Assembly: GCA_003818675.1 (NCBI GenBank)
Contig: RPPD01000077.1
Location: forward strand, 1-8,285
Length of the DNA: 8,285 nt
Direction of reading: 5' to 3'
DNA from: Spirochaetaceae bacterium
GTDB lineage: Bacteria; Spirochaetota; Spirochaetia; SZUA-6; RPPD01
A program made the translations under genes and the position numbers. The notes under the pieces are model-generated. The model saw nothing but the letters and a program-made list of their open reading frames with translations, was not told the DNA's origin and did not search any database. Every line of letters begins with the position of its first letter. Within the stretch, counting starts at the first letter, position 1. This document shows positions 1 through 6,892 of this stretch, piece after piece.

Positions 1-1
1 C

Positions 2-850
2 CAGGTGACGCATTACTACACGTACTCCTACAGTCCCTCTCAGCCGGCCTCTATCCCGGTGTACAACTATGACAGTACGGTCATTGATACCGGCATCCAG
101 ATATACGGTGGATTCGTGGACGGGTATGGAAACGGCACAAGTGAACATGATTATGTGCATTACAGCGATCTGGCGGAAGAGTTAACCCTGTGCGTCATCA
201 AGGACGGGGCTTACAATATCGGATCGCTTGTCGGCGCCCCGGAGAGCAGTACTCTTGCAATAGGCGGCAGCTCTCCCTCCTCGGTGTACACCTTGTGGGA
301 TCCGGTACAGACCCTGTGGAATTACAATGGCGGACGGATCAATGCGACATGGGACGATGGTGTCCTGTTCGCGCCCGGCACCCGCTCCCGAACGCTCTCC
401 GTGACGCCCGGATGCCTTCTCGGCAGGCGCCTGCAGTACGGCTGGAACAGCGGGACCGGCCAGCCCGCGCGGTCACTTTTTTCGGAATACTATCTCTCGG
501 CAGCACAGCCGGAAACGGTTCCGGTGTACAACAGCATTTTCATCACCACGCCAACGACCAATCCCTGGCCGGCATACAGCGCAATCACCGTTATAATACA
601 CGAGCCTTTTTATGATCCGTACTATTTCTACAACCCGGACCTGGACTGGAACACTACGAACAGGGTCCCGTTCTACAAGGTGCCGGACAACGGAGACTCC
701 TCGACCATGTCGTTTTCCCTGAAGGTCTGGGACGCGATCGGTCCCTGGTATTACGTAACCCCTTCGGGCGCCAGGACCCTGACGCCGACCTATTTCACCT
801 GTTCCCCCAGTGATACGCTGGTGATCCCGTACAATACCGCGGTCCAGTAA
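2..850 (+). CDS. C-terminal part of an uncharacterised Tyr/Ser/Thr/Pro-rich, probably exported protein (5' partial)
   Basis: The reading frame is open from the first complete codon to a TAA at 848-850. A GTG at position 5 could be read as a start, but nothing resembling a ribosome binding site precedes it and the frame is open to the edge, so the gene most likely begins outside the window. The visible ~282 residues are rich in Tyr, Ser, Thr, Pro, Gly and Trp, poor in Lys, and have no membrane segment, as is common in surface or secreted beta-rich proteins. I recognise no domain. A short motif recurs: IPVYN (about residues 17-21 counting from the GTG), VPVYN (172-176) and VPFYK near the C-terminus. 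The first two share the identical 12-bp sequence CCGGTGTACAAC at 56-67 and 521-532, so the protein may contain diverged internal repeats. GC looks higher than in the following 400 bp. That it is a gene is fairly sure; its function is unknown. Confidence 0.7.
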   Translation, partial: QVTHYYTYSYSPSQPASIPVYNYDSTVIDTGIQIYGGFVDGYGNGTSEHDYVHYSDLAEELTLCVIKDGAYNIGSLVGAPESSTLAIGGSSPSSVYTLWDPVQTLWNYNGGRINATWDDGVLFAPGTRSRTLSVTPGCLLGRRLQYGWNSGTGQPARSLFSEYYLSAAQPETVPVYNSIFITTPTTNPWPAYSAITVIIHEPFYDPYYFYNPDLDWNTTNRVPFYKVPDNGDSSTMSFSLKVWDAIGPWYYVTPSGARTLTPTYFTCSPSDTLVIPYNTAVQ

Positions 851-878
851 TCCTCAAATGTGCCATGATTGCTATCTG

Positions 879-1247
879 CTAAAACTGTATCCTGTAGGAT
901 ATGTTGATCGTCGGTACGATATACAGCAGGCTTTCAAATCCTGTCTGCGGCAGGCCGCCTCTGTCATAGAGAGTAGCAACATCTATCGGTTCATACTCTG
1001 CGTAGAATATATCCGTGGGGAGATGGATGGCCGGAAAGTACGGGGCGGCTGCAGGATGCATTCCAGCGAGGTTAAAAAGCTGTAGGGCTTCCATTTGCAT
1101 GTTTCTGCGTCCGGATCAAGTACTTTGTTTATAAATGTCCCGAGAGATTTCTCGCGCCACTGGTCTTGGTAAACGCCTGTATGGGCTGCGCGAATACTGT
1201 CATGGAAAAGCAAAGAAACATCAGTAATGCGAAGATTTTTTATGCAT
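879..1247 (-). pseudogene. Frameshifted remnant of a signal-peptide-bearing, possibly outer-membrane, protein
   Basis: A GGAGG at 1253-1257 sits 5 nt before an ATG at 1247-1245, but that frame reads only MHKKSSHY and stops. With one extra A in the six-A run at 1241-1236, the gene would encode MHKKIFALLMFLCFSMTVFA followed by QPIQAF, a textbook signal peptide with a likely cleavage site after VFA. That frame closes at a TAA at 1131. Across 1131-1116 only the third frame is open (INKVLDPDAE...). From about 1115 the original frame reopens and runs to a TAG at 879-881, ending ...NISYRIQF. A terminal Phe after alternating hydrophobic residues is typical of the last strand of outer-membrane beta-barrels. 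All three shifts go in the same direction, each equal to one missing base. Seen: ribosome binding site, signal peptide, three frames. Inferred: an exported, perhaps barrel, protein that has decayed. Real loss and assembly indels cannot be told apart here. It lies 70 bp downstream of the ABC ATPase gene and converges on the gene at 2-850. Confidence 0.55.
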
Positions 1248-1317
1248 TTTTTCCTCCGTAACATTTTAAACTGATATTTTGATTGTAGGAAATCAATGTG
1301 GAGTCTGCCAGGGAATC

Positions 1318-2097
1318 CTATTGATGGCGCTTCTCTTCAATGCTGATAAGCCCATCGCGGTAAAGGGTTTCCCTTCCCTTGAGCATATCAAAAGGCACTT
1401 CATATGCCGTTTCAATTATTTCCCTGCTGAACAGTTCTTTGGTCAGGCCTATTTCAGGCGGCGCGTTTTTCCTGAAGAGCATTATGTGGTCTGAATATTT
1501 TTCTGAAAGATCCAGTTCGTGCAATGAAAAATAGAGACCGATTTTCTTTTTTCTGGCATAAGATGTCATGTATTCAAGTGCGCGCTTTTTCTGGTAATCC
1601 TCTAGCGAGAAGATGGGTTCGTCCATCATGATAAAGCGGCTGCCGCAGAGTATGGAAAACGCCAGGATAATGCGCTGGAGTTCACCCTTTGAAAGTTCCT
1701 GGGTTTTTCTGTCCATGAATCTTTCAAGTTCAAAGACTTCCACGAGTTCGTCAATAAAGGTAAGGTCCTTCTCTGCATGGAATCCGTTCTCATACACATA
1801 GGTCAGAAGTGCGCCCACTGGTTCATCTGTCTCGAACTCCATGTTCTGGTAGACAAACGCCGCGTATTCCGCCCTGTCTTGCTCTGACGCAAAGTCACGG
1901 GTATTGTGGCTGTCTATGATCACATCTCCTGAATCAGGAATGAGCCTGCCGCCGGACAGAAGCAGGAGCGTGCTCTTGCCTGTGGCGTTCTGGCCTATCA
2001 GGGAGACCACTCCTGCGGGAAGCTTAATGGACAGGTTTGTGAATACCGCAGTTTCCCTTTCTGGATATGTGAACGAGACGTTCTTGAATTCAATCAT
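1318..2097 (-). CDS. ABC transporter ATP-binding protein, orphan in this window
   Basis: This 259-residue protein has the full order of ABC ATPase motifs: an A-loop aromatic at Tyr11, Walker A GQNATGKST (35-43), Q-loop Gln84, signature LSKGE (135-139), Walker B FIMMDE (155-160), a D-loop SLED and the switch His193. It should bind and hydrolyse ATP on the cytoplasmic face to power transport or another membrane process. Length fits a single nucleotide-binding domain of about 220 residues plus a short C-terminal tail. Small departures from consensus are Ala38 where Gly is usual in Walker A and Lys137 for Gly in the signature; neither should abolish activity. No permease or substrate-binding protein is encoded nearby, so the substrate cannot be named. 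The only membrane protein next to it, 65 bp upstream at 2163-3665, does not look like an ABC permease. There is no clear Shine-Dalgarno before the ATG; the sequence just upstream is pyrimidine-rich. Confidence 0.9.
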   Translation of the reverse strand: MIEFKNVSFTYPERETAVFTNLSIKLPAGVVSLIGQNATGKSTLLLLSGGRLIPDSGDVIIDSHNTRDFASEQDRAEYAAFVYQNMEFETDEPVGALLTYVYENGFHAEKDLTFIDELVEVFELERFMDRKTQELSKGELQRIILAFSILCGSRFIMMDEPIFSLEDYQKKRALEYMTSYARKKKIGLYFSLHELDLSEKYSDHIMLFRKNAPPEIGLTKELFSREIIETAYEVPFDMLKGRETLYRDGLISIEEKRHQ

Positions 2098-2107
2098 TGT
2101 AAAGAAG

Positions 2108-2119
2108 ATGATACATCAT
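2108..2119. other. Small perfect palindrome upstream of the ABC ATPase gene
   Basis: ATGAT and ATCAT form a perfect inverted repeat around a 2-bp centre, 11 bp upstream of the ABC ATPase start codon. A second inverted repeat, GGGAT/ATCCC, lies at 2141-2159 in the same 65-bp gap. Neither is followed by a run of T on the minus strand, so they are not obvious terminators. They could be regulator sites or chance. Confidence 0.2.
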
Positions 2120-2162
2120 ATTGCGCCATTTGTGAAGGCTGGGATGCAGGCAGAATCCCGGT

Positions 2163-3665
2163 TTAATTTTTATTGGGATAAATCTCGCCTGGCTTTGTAC
2201 CGTATACGTCCTGATACACATTATCGGGATGCCTGTATATACTGTCACTCCAAAGATTGTAGTAGGAAGGTTCCCATTCCGCGCTCACAGCGCGCAGGGT
2301 TTTAACGCGTGAATATGGAACGAGGTAGTCTCTGGTGTTGTGGCAGAAGAGTATGAGCGCAAAAAACAGAAGCGCTGCTGTTGGAACCAGGAAGGCAAAG
2401 CGGCCTGCGCGGGGACCTGTCAGCCGTGCAAGCTTTTCCGCTGTTACGCAAGCCACCATGACTGACTGCACGCAAAACAGGATTGCGGGAACGAGCCAGA
2501 ATTCAAAGTAGTGCGGTTCCCAGTATGTGGAGAAAGCAGAGAGCGCAAAGAATGAAAGGAATACAGCGGGGAAAAGCCTGCCAAAGCGCGTGTAGAGTGG
2601 TACGCATAAAAGCAGAGAACCTGCCAGGACAATCCAGGTATAGACAGCCAGGACATTATAGCTGAATGCCCTGGGTGCGGTCAGGTTTTTCATGTCATAC
2701 GAAAACATGAAATCAAAATGTTCAACATAGACGCTGTGATCAGGGGCAAGAAACGCATCGGAAAATCCTGTGAAGGGCGCCTTGGGATTGAAGCGTTTGA
2801 ATCCATAGCCCCAGGAGTCCAGTGTTGCGTAACTCCAGAACCACCTTTGGAAGCTTCTGGAATCCTCGGAGAGAGGAACATCTGCGAGCGGAGTATAGGT
2901 CATGCGGAAATATGATGATATCGTAAAAAAGAGCATGAATGTGAGGGCGAGACCGACGACAGAAAGCGTAGCTGCCTGGATGACTCGCCTGGATGGTTTT
3001 TCAACATGTTTCACTGCTTTGGCAGGAATTATCGTGAAGGGTCTGAAATCAGGCATCGATGCAGGATTGACGCGAGGAAGGAAAAAACATGCGCACATGA
3101 TTACTGCCGGGATGGCCATATACTGGTGTGCGGCAATACCCGCGGCCAGGCATATGCCTCCGGCAAGAGCAAGCCCCAGGCCTGATACGGGATTTTCTGA
3201 GAGGTGGATCTTCTGCAAAACCCAGAGAATGACGCATGTCATGGCTGCCGGGTAAATAGGTGTGTCCAATTTTGTGGCATAGTGAAGAAATCCAAGTGAA
3301 AAAGCCGCTACAAGTGTCCCGGCCAAAGCCAGCAGGGTTTTTCCCGTGAGATCATGAAGGAAGAGAAGCAGAAAAAAAAGGCCTGAAGCCGCCGTGAGCA
3401 GGGCCCGGAACCTGTTGGTAAAAACAACGTCTGTAATCCCGTAATTGTCCCTCATCATCTCATGGAAAAGCTTGCCGCCTGATTCAAGATGAACATGGTG
3501 GGAATTAAACAAGGGTGTGTGATTATACTCGACTGCCTTCTTGATATTGTTGGCATATACAATCTGGTCCCAGTCCAGGAACTGTTGCATGTAATGGAGG
3601 TTGAAAAGTACATAAAACACGGCGATGACAAGCGCAATTACCGCTACTATCCATGTCTTGTGCAT
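2163..3665 (-). CDS. Polytopic inner-membrane protein, possible GT-C-type glycosyltransferase
   Basis: The 500-residue protein has about ten to eleven hydrophobic segments: roughly residues 4-22, 87-104, 108-128, 134-152, 162-196 (a double stretch), 230-252, 335-355, 363-380, 388-405 and 422-441. After the first segment comes a polar loop starting with DWDQIVY (31-37). Other polar or aromatic patches are HYATKLDTPIYPAA (128-141), a long exported-side loop at about 253-334, and TYWEPHYFEFW (380-390) at a membrane boundary. An acidic pair in the first outer loop, many helices and a WEP/EFW-type patch recall lipid-linked-sugar glycosyltransferases of the GT-C fold (PMT/ArnT/DUF2723-like). This is an analogy of architecture, not a recognised family. 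If right, it would use a polyprenyl-phosphate sugar to glycosylate an envelope molecule. The start is the ATG at 3665: it lacks a Shine-Dalgarno and lies 2 nt after a predicted transcription start. It probably shares a transcript with the ABC ATPase downstream. Confidence 0.85.
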   Translation of the reverse strand: MHKTWIVAVIALVIAVFYVLFNLHYMQQFLDWDQIVYANNIKKAVEYNHTPLFNSHHVHLESGGKLFHEMMRDNYGITDVVFTNRFRALLTAASGLFFLLLFLHDLTGKTLLALAGTLVAAFSLGFLHYATKLDTPIYPAAMTCVILWVLQKIHLSENPVSGLGLALAGGICLAAGIAAHQYMAIPAVIMCACFFLPRVNPASMPDFRPFTIIPAKAVKHVEKPSRRVIQAATLSVVGLALTFMLFFTISSYFRMTYTPLADVPLSEDSRSFQRWFWSYATLDSWGYGFKRFNPKAPFTGFSDAFLAPDHSVYVEHFDFMFSYDMKNLTAPRAFSYNVLAVYTWIVLAGSLLLCVPLYTRFGRLFPAVFLSFFALSAFSTYWEPHYFEFWLVPAILFCVQSVMVACVTAEKLARLTGPRAGRFAFLVPTAALLFFALILFCHNTRDYLVPYSRVKTLRAVSAEWEPSYYNLWSDSIYRHPDNVYQDVYGTKPGEIYPNKN

Positions 3666-3666
3666 G

Positions 3667-3702
3667 TACCCACATTATAGAGTGCCTTTCTTTTTTTTCC
3701 AA
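3667..3702 (-). promoter_or_regulatory. Sigma-70-type promoter for the membrane protein gene, near-leaderless
   Basis: On the minus strand, TTGGAA (3702-3697), a 17-bp A-rich spacer and a perfect TATAAT (3679-3674) form a strong housekeeping promoter. The predicted start of transcription, 7 nt past the -10 box, is an A at 3667. That is only 2 nt before the ATG at 3665, leaving no room for a ribosome binding site. Confidence 0.7.
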
Positions 3703-3729
3703 GTGAAAAGCAGGAAAAAAATTGTAGTG

Positions 3730-3765
3730 TTGATAAACTGTGTTAAATAACCTATATTTGAAGCA
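3730..3765 (+). promoter_or_regulatory. Sigma-70-type promoter for the YjfB-like gene, leaderless
   Basis: TTGATA (3730-3735), an exact 17-bp spacer and TATATT (3753-3758) make a good housekeeping promoter. The predicted transcription start at 3765 is the A of the gene's ATG, so the mRNA would be leaderless. I looked for a flagellar sigma-28 pattern (TAAA ... GCCGATAA), expected for a motility gene, and did not find one. Confidence 0.6.
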
Positions 3766-3938
3766 TGAACATTGAATCAATTACCCAGGCAAAAACTGCG
3801 GGCGTAGCGGAACAAGTTTCTGTCAGCATGTTAAAGAAAAGCATGGATGTACAGCAAGCGGCAGCGCTCAAGCTCCTTGAAGCCCTTCCAGAATTACAGG
3901 ACCCGGCTCTGGGACAAAACATAGACACTACCGCGTAG
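3765..3938 (+). CDS. YjfB-family putative motility protein, 57 aa
   Basis: The reading frame from ATG 3765 to TAG 3936-3938 encodes 57 residues: a short N-terminal helix (MNIESITQAKTAGVAEQVSV), then a core SMLKKSMDVQQ and an amphipathic Leu/Ala helix, ending in a polar tail. The pattern of a Ser/Val stretch, (L/M)KKxMD, then a helix with LL..L matches the small YjfB putative motility family known in flagellated Bacillota and spirochaetes. Its biochemical role in that family is unknown; Bacillus yjfB is linked to the motility regulon. There is no signal peptide, no Cys and no membrane segment. It stands alone, with no flagellar gene in the window. No Shine-Dalgarno precedes the ATG, which fits the leaderless promoter predicted just upstream. 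Easily missed because of its size. Confidence 0.75.
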   Translation: MNIESITQAKTAGVAEQVSVSMLKKSMDVQQAAALKLLEALPELQDPALGQNIDTTA

Positions 3939-3999
3939 GTGTCCCGATAGTTTCTAACATACAAAAGGTCTCTTTTGGGGCAGATATGGAGTAACTTCC

Positions 4000-4028
4000 T
4001 TGCACAAATCCTTTTTATTAAGTACTAT
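4000..4028 (+). promoter_or_regulatory. Likely promoter of thrS
   Basis: TTGCAC (4000-4005), a 17-bp spacer and TACTAT (4023-4028) fit a sigma-70 promoter. Transcription would start near 4035, giving a 5' leader of about 62 nt before the thrS ATG. This separates thrS from the YjfB-like gene upstream. Confidence 0.5.
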
Positions 4029-4039
4029 ACATCTTAAAA

Positions 4040-4066
4040 GCGCAGCCTGAATCTCGGGCACCGCGC
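4040..4066 (+). promoter_or_regulatory. Hairpin in the thrS leader, possible translational operator
   Basis: The predicted leader can fold into a two-part stem: GCGC (4040-4043) with GCGC (4063-4066), and GCCTG (4045-4049) with CGGGC (4055-4059, one G-U pair), around the loop AATCT. In E. coli, threonyl-tRNA synthetase represses its own translation by binding tRNA-like hairpins upstream of the ribosome binding site. The position here, 18 nt before the ribosome binding site, would allow that, but the loop does not resemble a Thr anticodon arm and no T-box motif is seen. Regulation is inference only. Confidence 0.3.
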
Positions 4067-4084
4067 CTGTAATCTCCAATGCAC

Positions 4085-4090
4085 AGGAAG
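4085..4090 (+). promoter_or_regulatory. Ribosome binding site that sets the thrS start
   Basis: AGGAAG lies 6 nt before the ATG at 4097. The in-frame ATG at 4079 has no such site, so the shorter protein starting MQITFPDGSK is preferred; this is also where TGS domains of the family normally begin. Confidence 0.7.
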
Positions 4091-4096
4091 TATATC

Positions 4097-6028
4097 ATGC
4101 AGATCACTTTTCCCGATGGCTCAAAAAAAGAATTCGAGGCAAAATCAAAGGGCATAGACGTCGCCATGTCCATTTCTGAAGGCCTCGCGCGCAATGCACT
4201 GGCGGTTTCACTGGACGGCAAACTCACTGACCTTGCAACACCCATTGAAAAGGACGTTTCCATCAAAATAATAACGCTTAAGGACAAGGAGGGCCTGGAG
4301 ATCTACCGCCACTCAAGCGCGCACATCATGGCACTTGCTGTCAAGCGGTTGTACCCCAATGCGCTTCTGGGATTTGGCCCTGCAATTGAAGACGGATTTT
4401 ATTACGACTTTGACAATATTGAACTCAAGAATCAGGACATTGAAAAGATCGAGGTCGAGATGAAGAAGATCATCTCGGAAAAACTGCCCTTTGTCCGCAA
4501 GGAGATTTCCCAGAAGGAAGCGCGCAATATTTTCAAGAATGACCCTTACAAGCGGGAACAGATAGAAAAGCTGGGCGAGAAAGAGACACTCTCTTGCTAC
4601 CAGTTGGGTGACCTGATTGATCTCTGCCGCGGCCCGCATCTGCCGCATTCGGGTTTCGTCAAAGCATGCAAAATCATTCGCCTGGCCGGCGCATACTGGC
4701 TGGGAGATGCAAAAAACAAAATGCTCACCCGCATCTACGCCACAAGCTTTCCGTCAAAGGCGGAGCTTGACGCATATCTTGAAATGCGCCGCCAGGCCGA
4801 GGAGCGGGACCACAACAAGCTCGGCCGCGAGCTGGACCTCTTCATCACTGACAAGACGATCGGCCAGGGACTTCCGCTCCTGACCCCCAAGGGAACCATG
4901 ATCAAGATGATCCTGGAACGCTTTATTGAGGACGAGGAAATAAGGCGCGGCTACGTCTACACGATGACTCCGCTCATGGCCAAGAGCGACCTGTACAAAA
5001 TCTCCGGACACTGGGACCACTACAGGGAGAGCATGTTCATCCTGACGGGCGACGGTCCCGATGACCTGTATGCCCTTCGTCCCATGACATGTCCGTTCCA
5101 GTATTCTATTTACAACCGCACCAAACACTCCTACCGCGACCTGCCGGTCAGATATGCGGAAACATCGACACTTTTTCGCAATGAATCATCAGGCGAAATG
5201 CACGGCCTGATCCGGATTCGACAGTTCACTCTGGCTGATGGTCATATCATCTGCAGGCCTGATCAGCTGGAGGATGAATTCCTGGGCGCGCTTGATTTGA
5301 TCAGTTATGTGACAAAAACCCTTGGGCTCACCGGCCTGACTTATCGCTTCTCCAAATGGGACCCCAATAACAAGGCCAAGTACATAGACAACACGCATGC
5401 GTGGGAATCCTCGCAAAAGATACTGAAGGCAATTCTCGACAGGACAGGGCTTCCTTACTACGAGGCTGATGGCGAGGCCGCTTTCTACGGCCCAAAACTG
5501 GACATCCAGTTCAAGAATGTCTGGGGCAAGGAAGATACCATCATCACCGTGCAGATAGATTTTTCTGCGGCCGAGCGGTTTGGGATGAAGTACACCGACA
5601 ATGACGGAAGCGAGAAGGTCCCGATGATCATCCATCGCTCTTCCATAGGCTGTTACGAGCGGACCATCGCCACTCTAATTGAACAGTACGCCGGAAAGTT
5701 CCCGTTCTGGCTCTCACCAGAACAGGTCAGGCTTCTGACTATCAACGAGGAAATAGGCGCGTTTGCGGAGACCGTGGCGACAAAGATCCGCGACGCCGGA
5801 ATCCGCGTCAAGGTAGACAAGCGCGGAGAGACTTTGGGCAAGAAGGTTCTCGATGCGCAGCAGGAATATATCCCGGCAATTGTGACAATCGGCAACAAGG
5901 AAAAGGAAAACGGGACTGTGTCCGTGCGGACACTTGACGGCAAGGTCATGCAGGGCATGGCACTTGAAGAATTTATTTCCAAATGCCAGGACTTGAACGG
6001 GACGCGGAATCTGGTCACCAGTTTTTAG
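4097..6028 (+). CDS. thrS: Threonyl-tRNA synthetase
   Basis: This class II synthetase attaches threonine to tRNA-Thr in the cytoplasm. At 643 residues it has the usual full bacterial length and domain order. The TGS domain covers about 1-60. The editing domain has the zinc-type site HSSAH (72-76) plus Cys177 and His181 in LCRGPH, which removes mischarged serine. The catalytic core has motif 2 around FRNE (360-363), zinc ligands Cys332 (in MTCPFQ), His383 (DGHIIC) and His513 (HRSSIG), and motif 3 around GCYERT (517-523). The anticodon-binding domain runs from about 543 to the end. MTCPFQ replaces the MNCPxH seen in E. coli but keeps the Cys that binds zinc and substrate. All expected catalytic residues are present, so the enzyme should be active. 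The start at 4097 is chosen because AGGAAG lies 6 nt upstream. The gene ends 12 bp from the end of the convergent Yip1-family gene, with no evident terminator between them. Confidence 0.98.
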   Translation: MQITFPDGSKKEFEAKSKGIDVAMSISEGLARNALAVSLDGKLTDLATPIEKDVSIKIITLKDKEGLEIYRHSSAHIMALAVKRLYPNALLGFGPAIEDGFYYDFDNIELKNQDIEKIEVEMKKIISEKLPFVRKEISQKEARNIFKNDPYKREQIEKLGEKETLSCYQLGDLIDLCRGPHLPHSGFVKACKIIRLAGAYWLGDAKNKMLTRIYATSFPSKAELDAYLEMRRQAEERDHNKLGRELDLFITDKTIGQGLPLLTPKGTMIKMILERFIEDEEIRRGYVYTMTPLMAKSDLYKISGHWDHYRESMFILTGDGPDDLYALRPMTCPFQYSIYNRTKHSYRDLPVRYAETSTLFRNESSGEMHGLIRIRQFTLADGHIICRPDQLEDEFLGALDLISYVTKTLGLTGLTYRFSKWDPNNKAKYIDNTHAWESSQKILKAILDRTGLPYYEADGEAAFYGPKLDIQFKNVWGKEDTIITVQIDFSAAERFGMKYTDNDGSEKVPMIIHRSSIGCYERTIATLIEQYAGKFPFWLSPEQVRLLTINEEIGAFAETVATKIRDAGIRVKVDKRGETLGKKVLDAQQEYIPAIVTIGNKEKENGTVSVRTLDGKVMQGMALEEFISKCQDLNGTRNLVTSF

Positions 6029-6040
6029 AAATTATCTGCG

Positions 6041-6892
6041 TCATTTCCCCAACAGGTTCATGATTAAAAACACGCGTGGCAAATAGTCCACCATGGCAAA
6101 GACTATCGTCGCGGATAATGCTGTGCGCATGTCCCTTTTCCAGACAACAGAGATGGCGATTGTCAAAAATCCCAGTTGCACAAGCCTGAAGATGTCCGTG
6201 AAATAATCTATCGTAAATGCCGTAAATACTCCCGTGTCTGCCGGCAGGATGACTGCAAGACTGGTGCGTGGTGTGAAAAGGTTTGTTATGTCTTCCATTG
6301 TCTGTGCTGTATTTAAAGAGGGGATGATGTCCGAGGACAATACTATCGTGTTTTTGACCGCAGCCTCCAAAATCAGGAAAACGGCCAGAACCGAAAACAA
6401 TGAGATGTATAAACGGTAGGATCTGCGCTCTCGGAAAAAAAATCCTGTAACCATGAGAACAAGGGCGCTTGAAAGAATTTTCAGGCCGATTTCCGAGATC
6501 TGGTTAAGGAAATGGTTCGAAGAGAAGATAATCCTCATCAAAGGTTCCTGGCTGCTAAGTTCATCCTGCAATTCCTGCGTCATTTCCATCCCGATTTCCT
6601 GCATCGTGCGGATGGTTGCTCTGGACTGCGCCTGGGAATAGGCAACATTTGAAACAATCGGAATGACCGGGATGAAGGCTGCCACGGATACGGCAAGCAC
6701 CAATAAAAACATGATCCAGCCATTTTCCTGCCCTGTTATACGACTGAATGCCCGAGGCGGATTTGTAAAAAGGTTTTTCCAGATGACGATTAGTTCACGC
6801 ATGAATGCTACAATATAGTATTTGCGGGATTTGTTAAAGCGTGATTCGGACCTGTTTTTTACAGCCGCGCTGCAAAACTCCATGGGTTTCAC
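6041..6892 (-). CDS. Yip1-family integral membrane protein
   Basis: After a basic N-terminus come RELIVIWKNLFTNPPRAFSRI (about 32-52) and ENGW, a pattern typical of bacterial Yip1-domain proteins: a short amphipathic lead with Pro-Arg/Pro-Glu, then five membrane helices. Helices are at about 59-80, 137-153, 160-180, 232-250 and 255-278. A soluble, coiled-coil-like acidic stretch (about 86-118) separates the first two. The role of bacterial members is not established. The start is uncertain. GTG at 6892 has a strong AAGGAG ribosome binding site 6 nt upstream and gives 283 residues. ATG at 6802 (253 residues, starting MRELIVIW) fits the family start better and follows a possible -10 TATATT at 6817-6812, but has no ribosome binding site. 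The extra 30 residues are basic and look unconserved. It converges on thrS and diverges from the exported-protein/iron-sulfur unit. Confidence 0.85.
   Translation of the reverse strand: MKPMEFCSAAVKNRSESRFNKSRKYYIVAFMRELIVIWKNLFTNPPRAFSRITGQENGWIMFLLVLAVSVAAFIPVIPIVSNVAYSQAQSRATIRTMQEIGMEMTQELQDELSSQEPLMRIIFSSNHFLNQISEIGLKILSSALVLMVTGFFFRERRSYRLYISLFSVLAVFLILEAAVKNTIVLSSDIIPSLNTAQTMEDITNLFTPRTSLAVILPADTGVFTAFTIDYFTDIFRLVQLGFLTIAISVVWKRDMRTALSATIVFAMVDYLPRVFLIMNLLGK

Noticed and set aside
190..615. A 141-codon plus-strand frame inside the first gene
   Set aside because: It is Arg-rich with scattered Cys and His, typical of an out-of-frame reading of a GC-rich gene, and has no ribosome binding site.
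851..878. Possible small RNA or terminator between the convergent first gene and the remnant
   Set aside because: Only 28 bp with no stem-loop; nothing supportable is visible.
888..901. Inverted repeat TATCC/GGATA near the junction of the first two genes
   Set aside because: It is short, lies inside the reading frame of the remnant, and lacks a T-run.
983..1264. A 93-codon minus-strand frame spanning the broken gene
   Set aside because: It starts upstream of the good ribosome binding site, encodes no signal peptide or recognisable domain, and is only partly needed to bridge the three-frame remnant; it is not a convincing gene by itself.
3962..3977. Inverted repeat CAAAAG/CTTTTG after the YjfB-like gene, considered as a terminator
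   Set aside because: The stem is only 6 bp and AT-rich and is followed by GGGG, not a run of T, so it is unlikely to end transcription by itself.
3939..4096. Possible T-box or tRNA-like gene before thrS
   Set aside because: No AGGGUGGNACCGCG-type T-box antiterminator sequence, no terminator hairpin and no cloverleaf could be found; only a short leader stem is present.
5189..5635. A 148-codon minus-strand frame within thrS
   Set aside because: It lies wholly antisense to conserved catalytic-domain coding sequence and matches no family.
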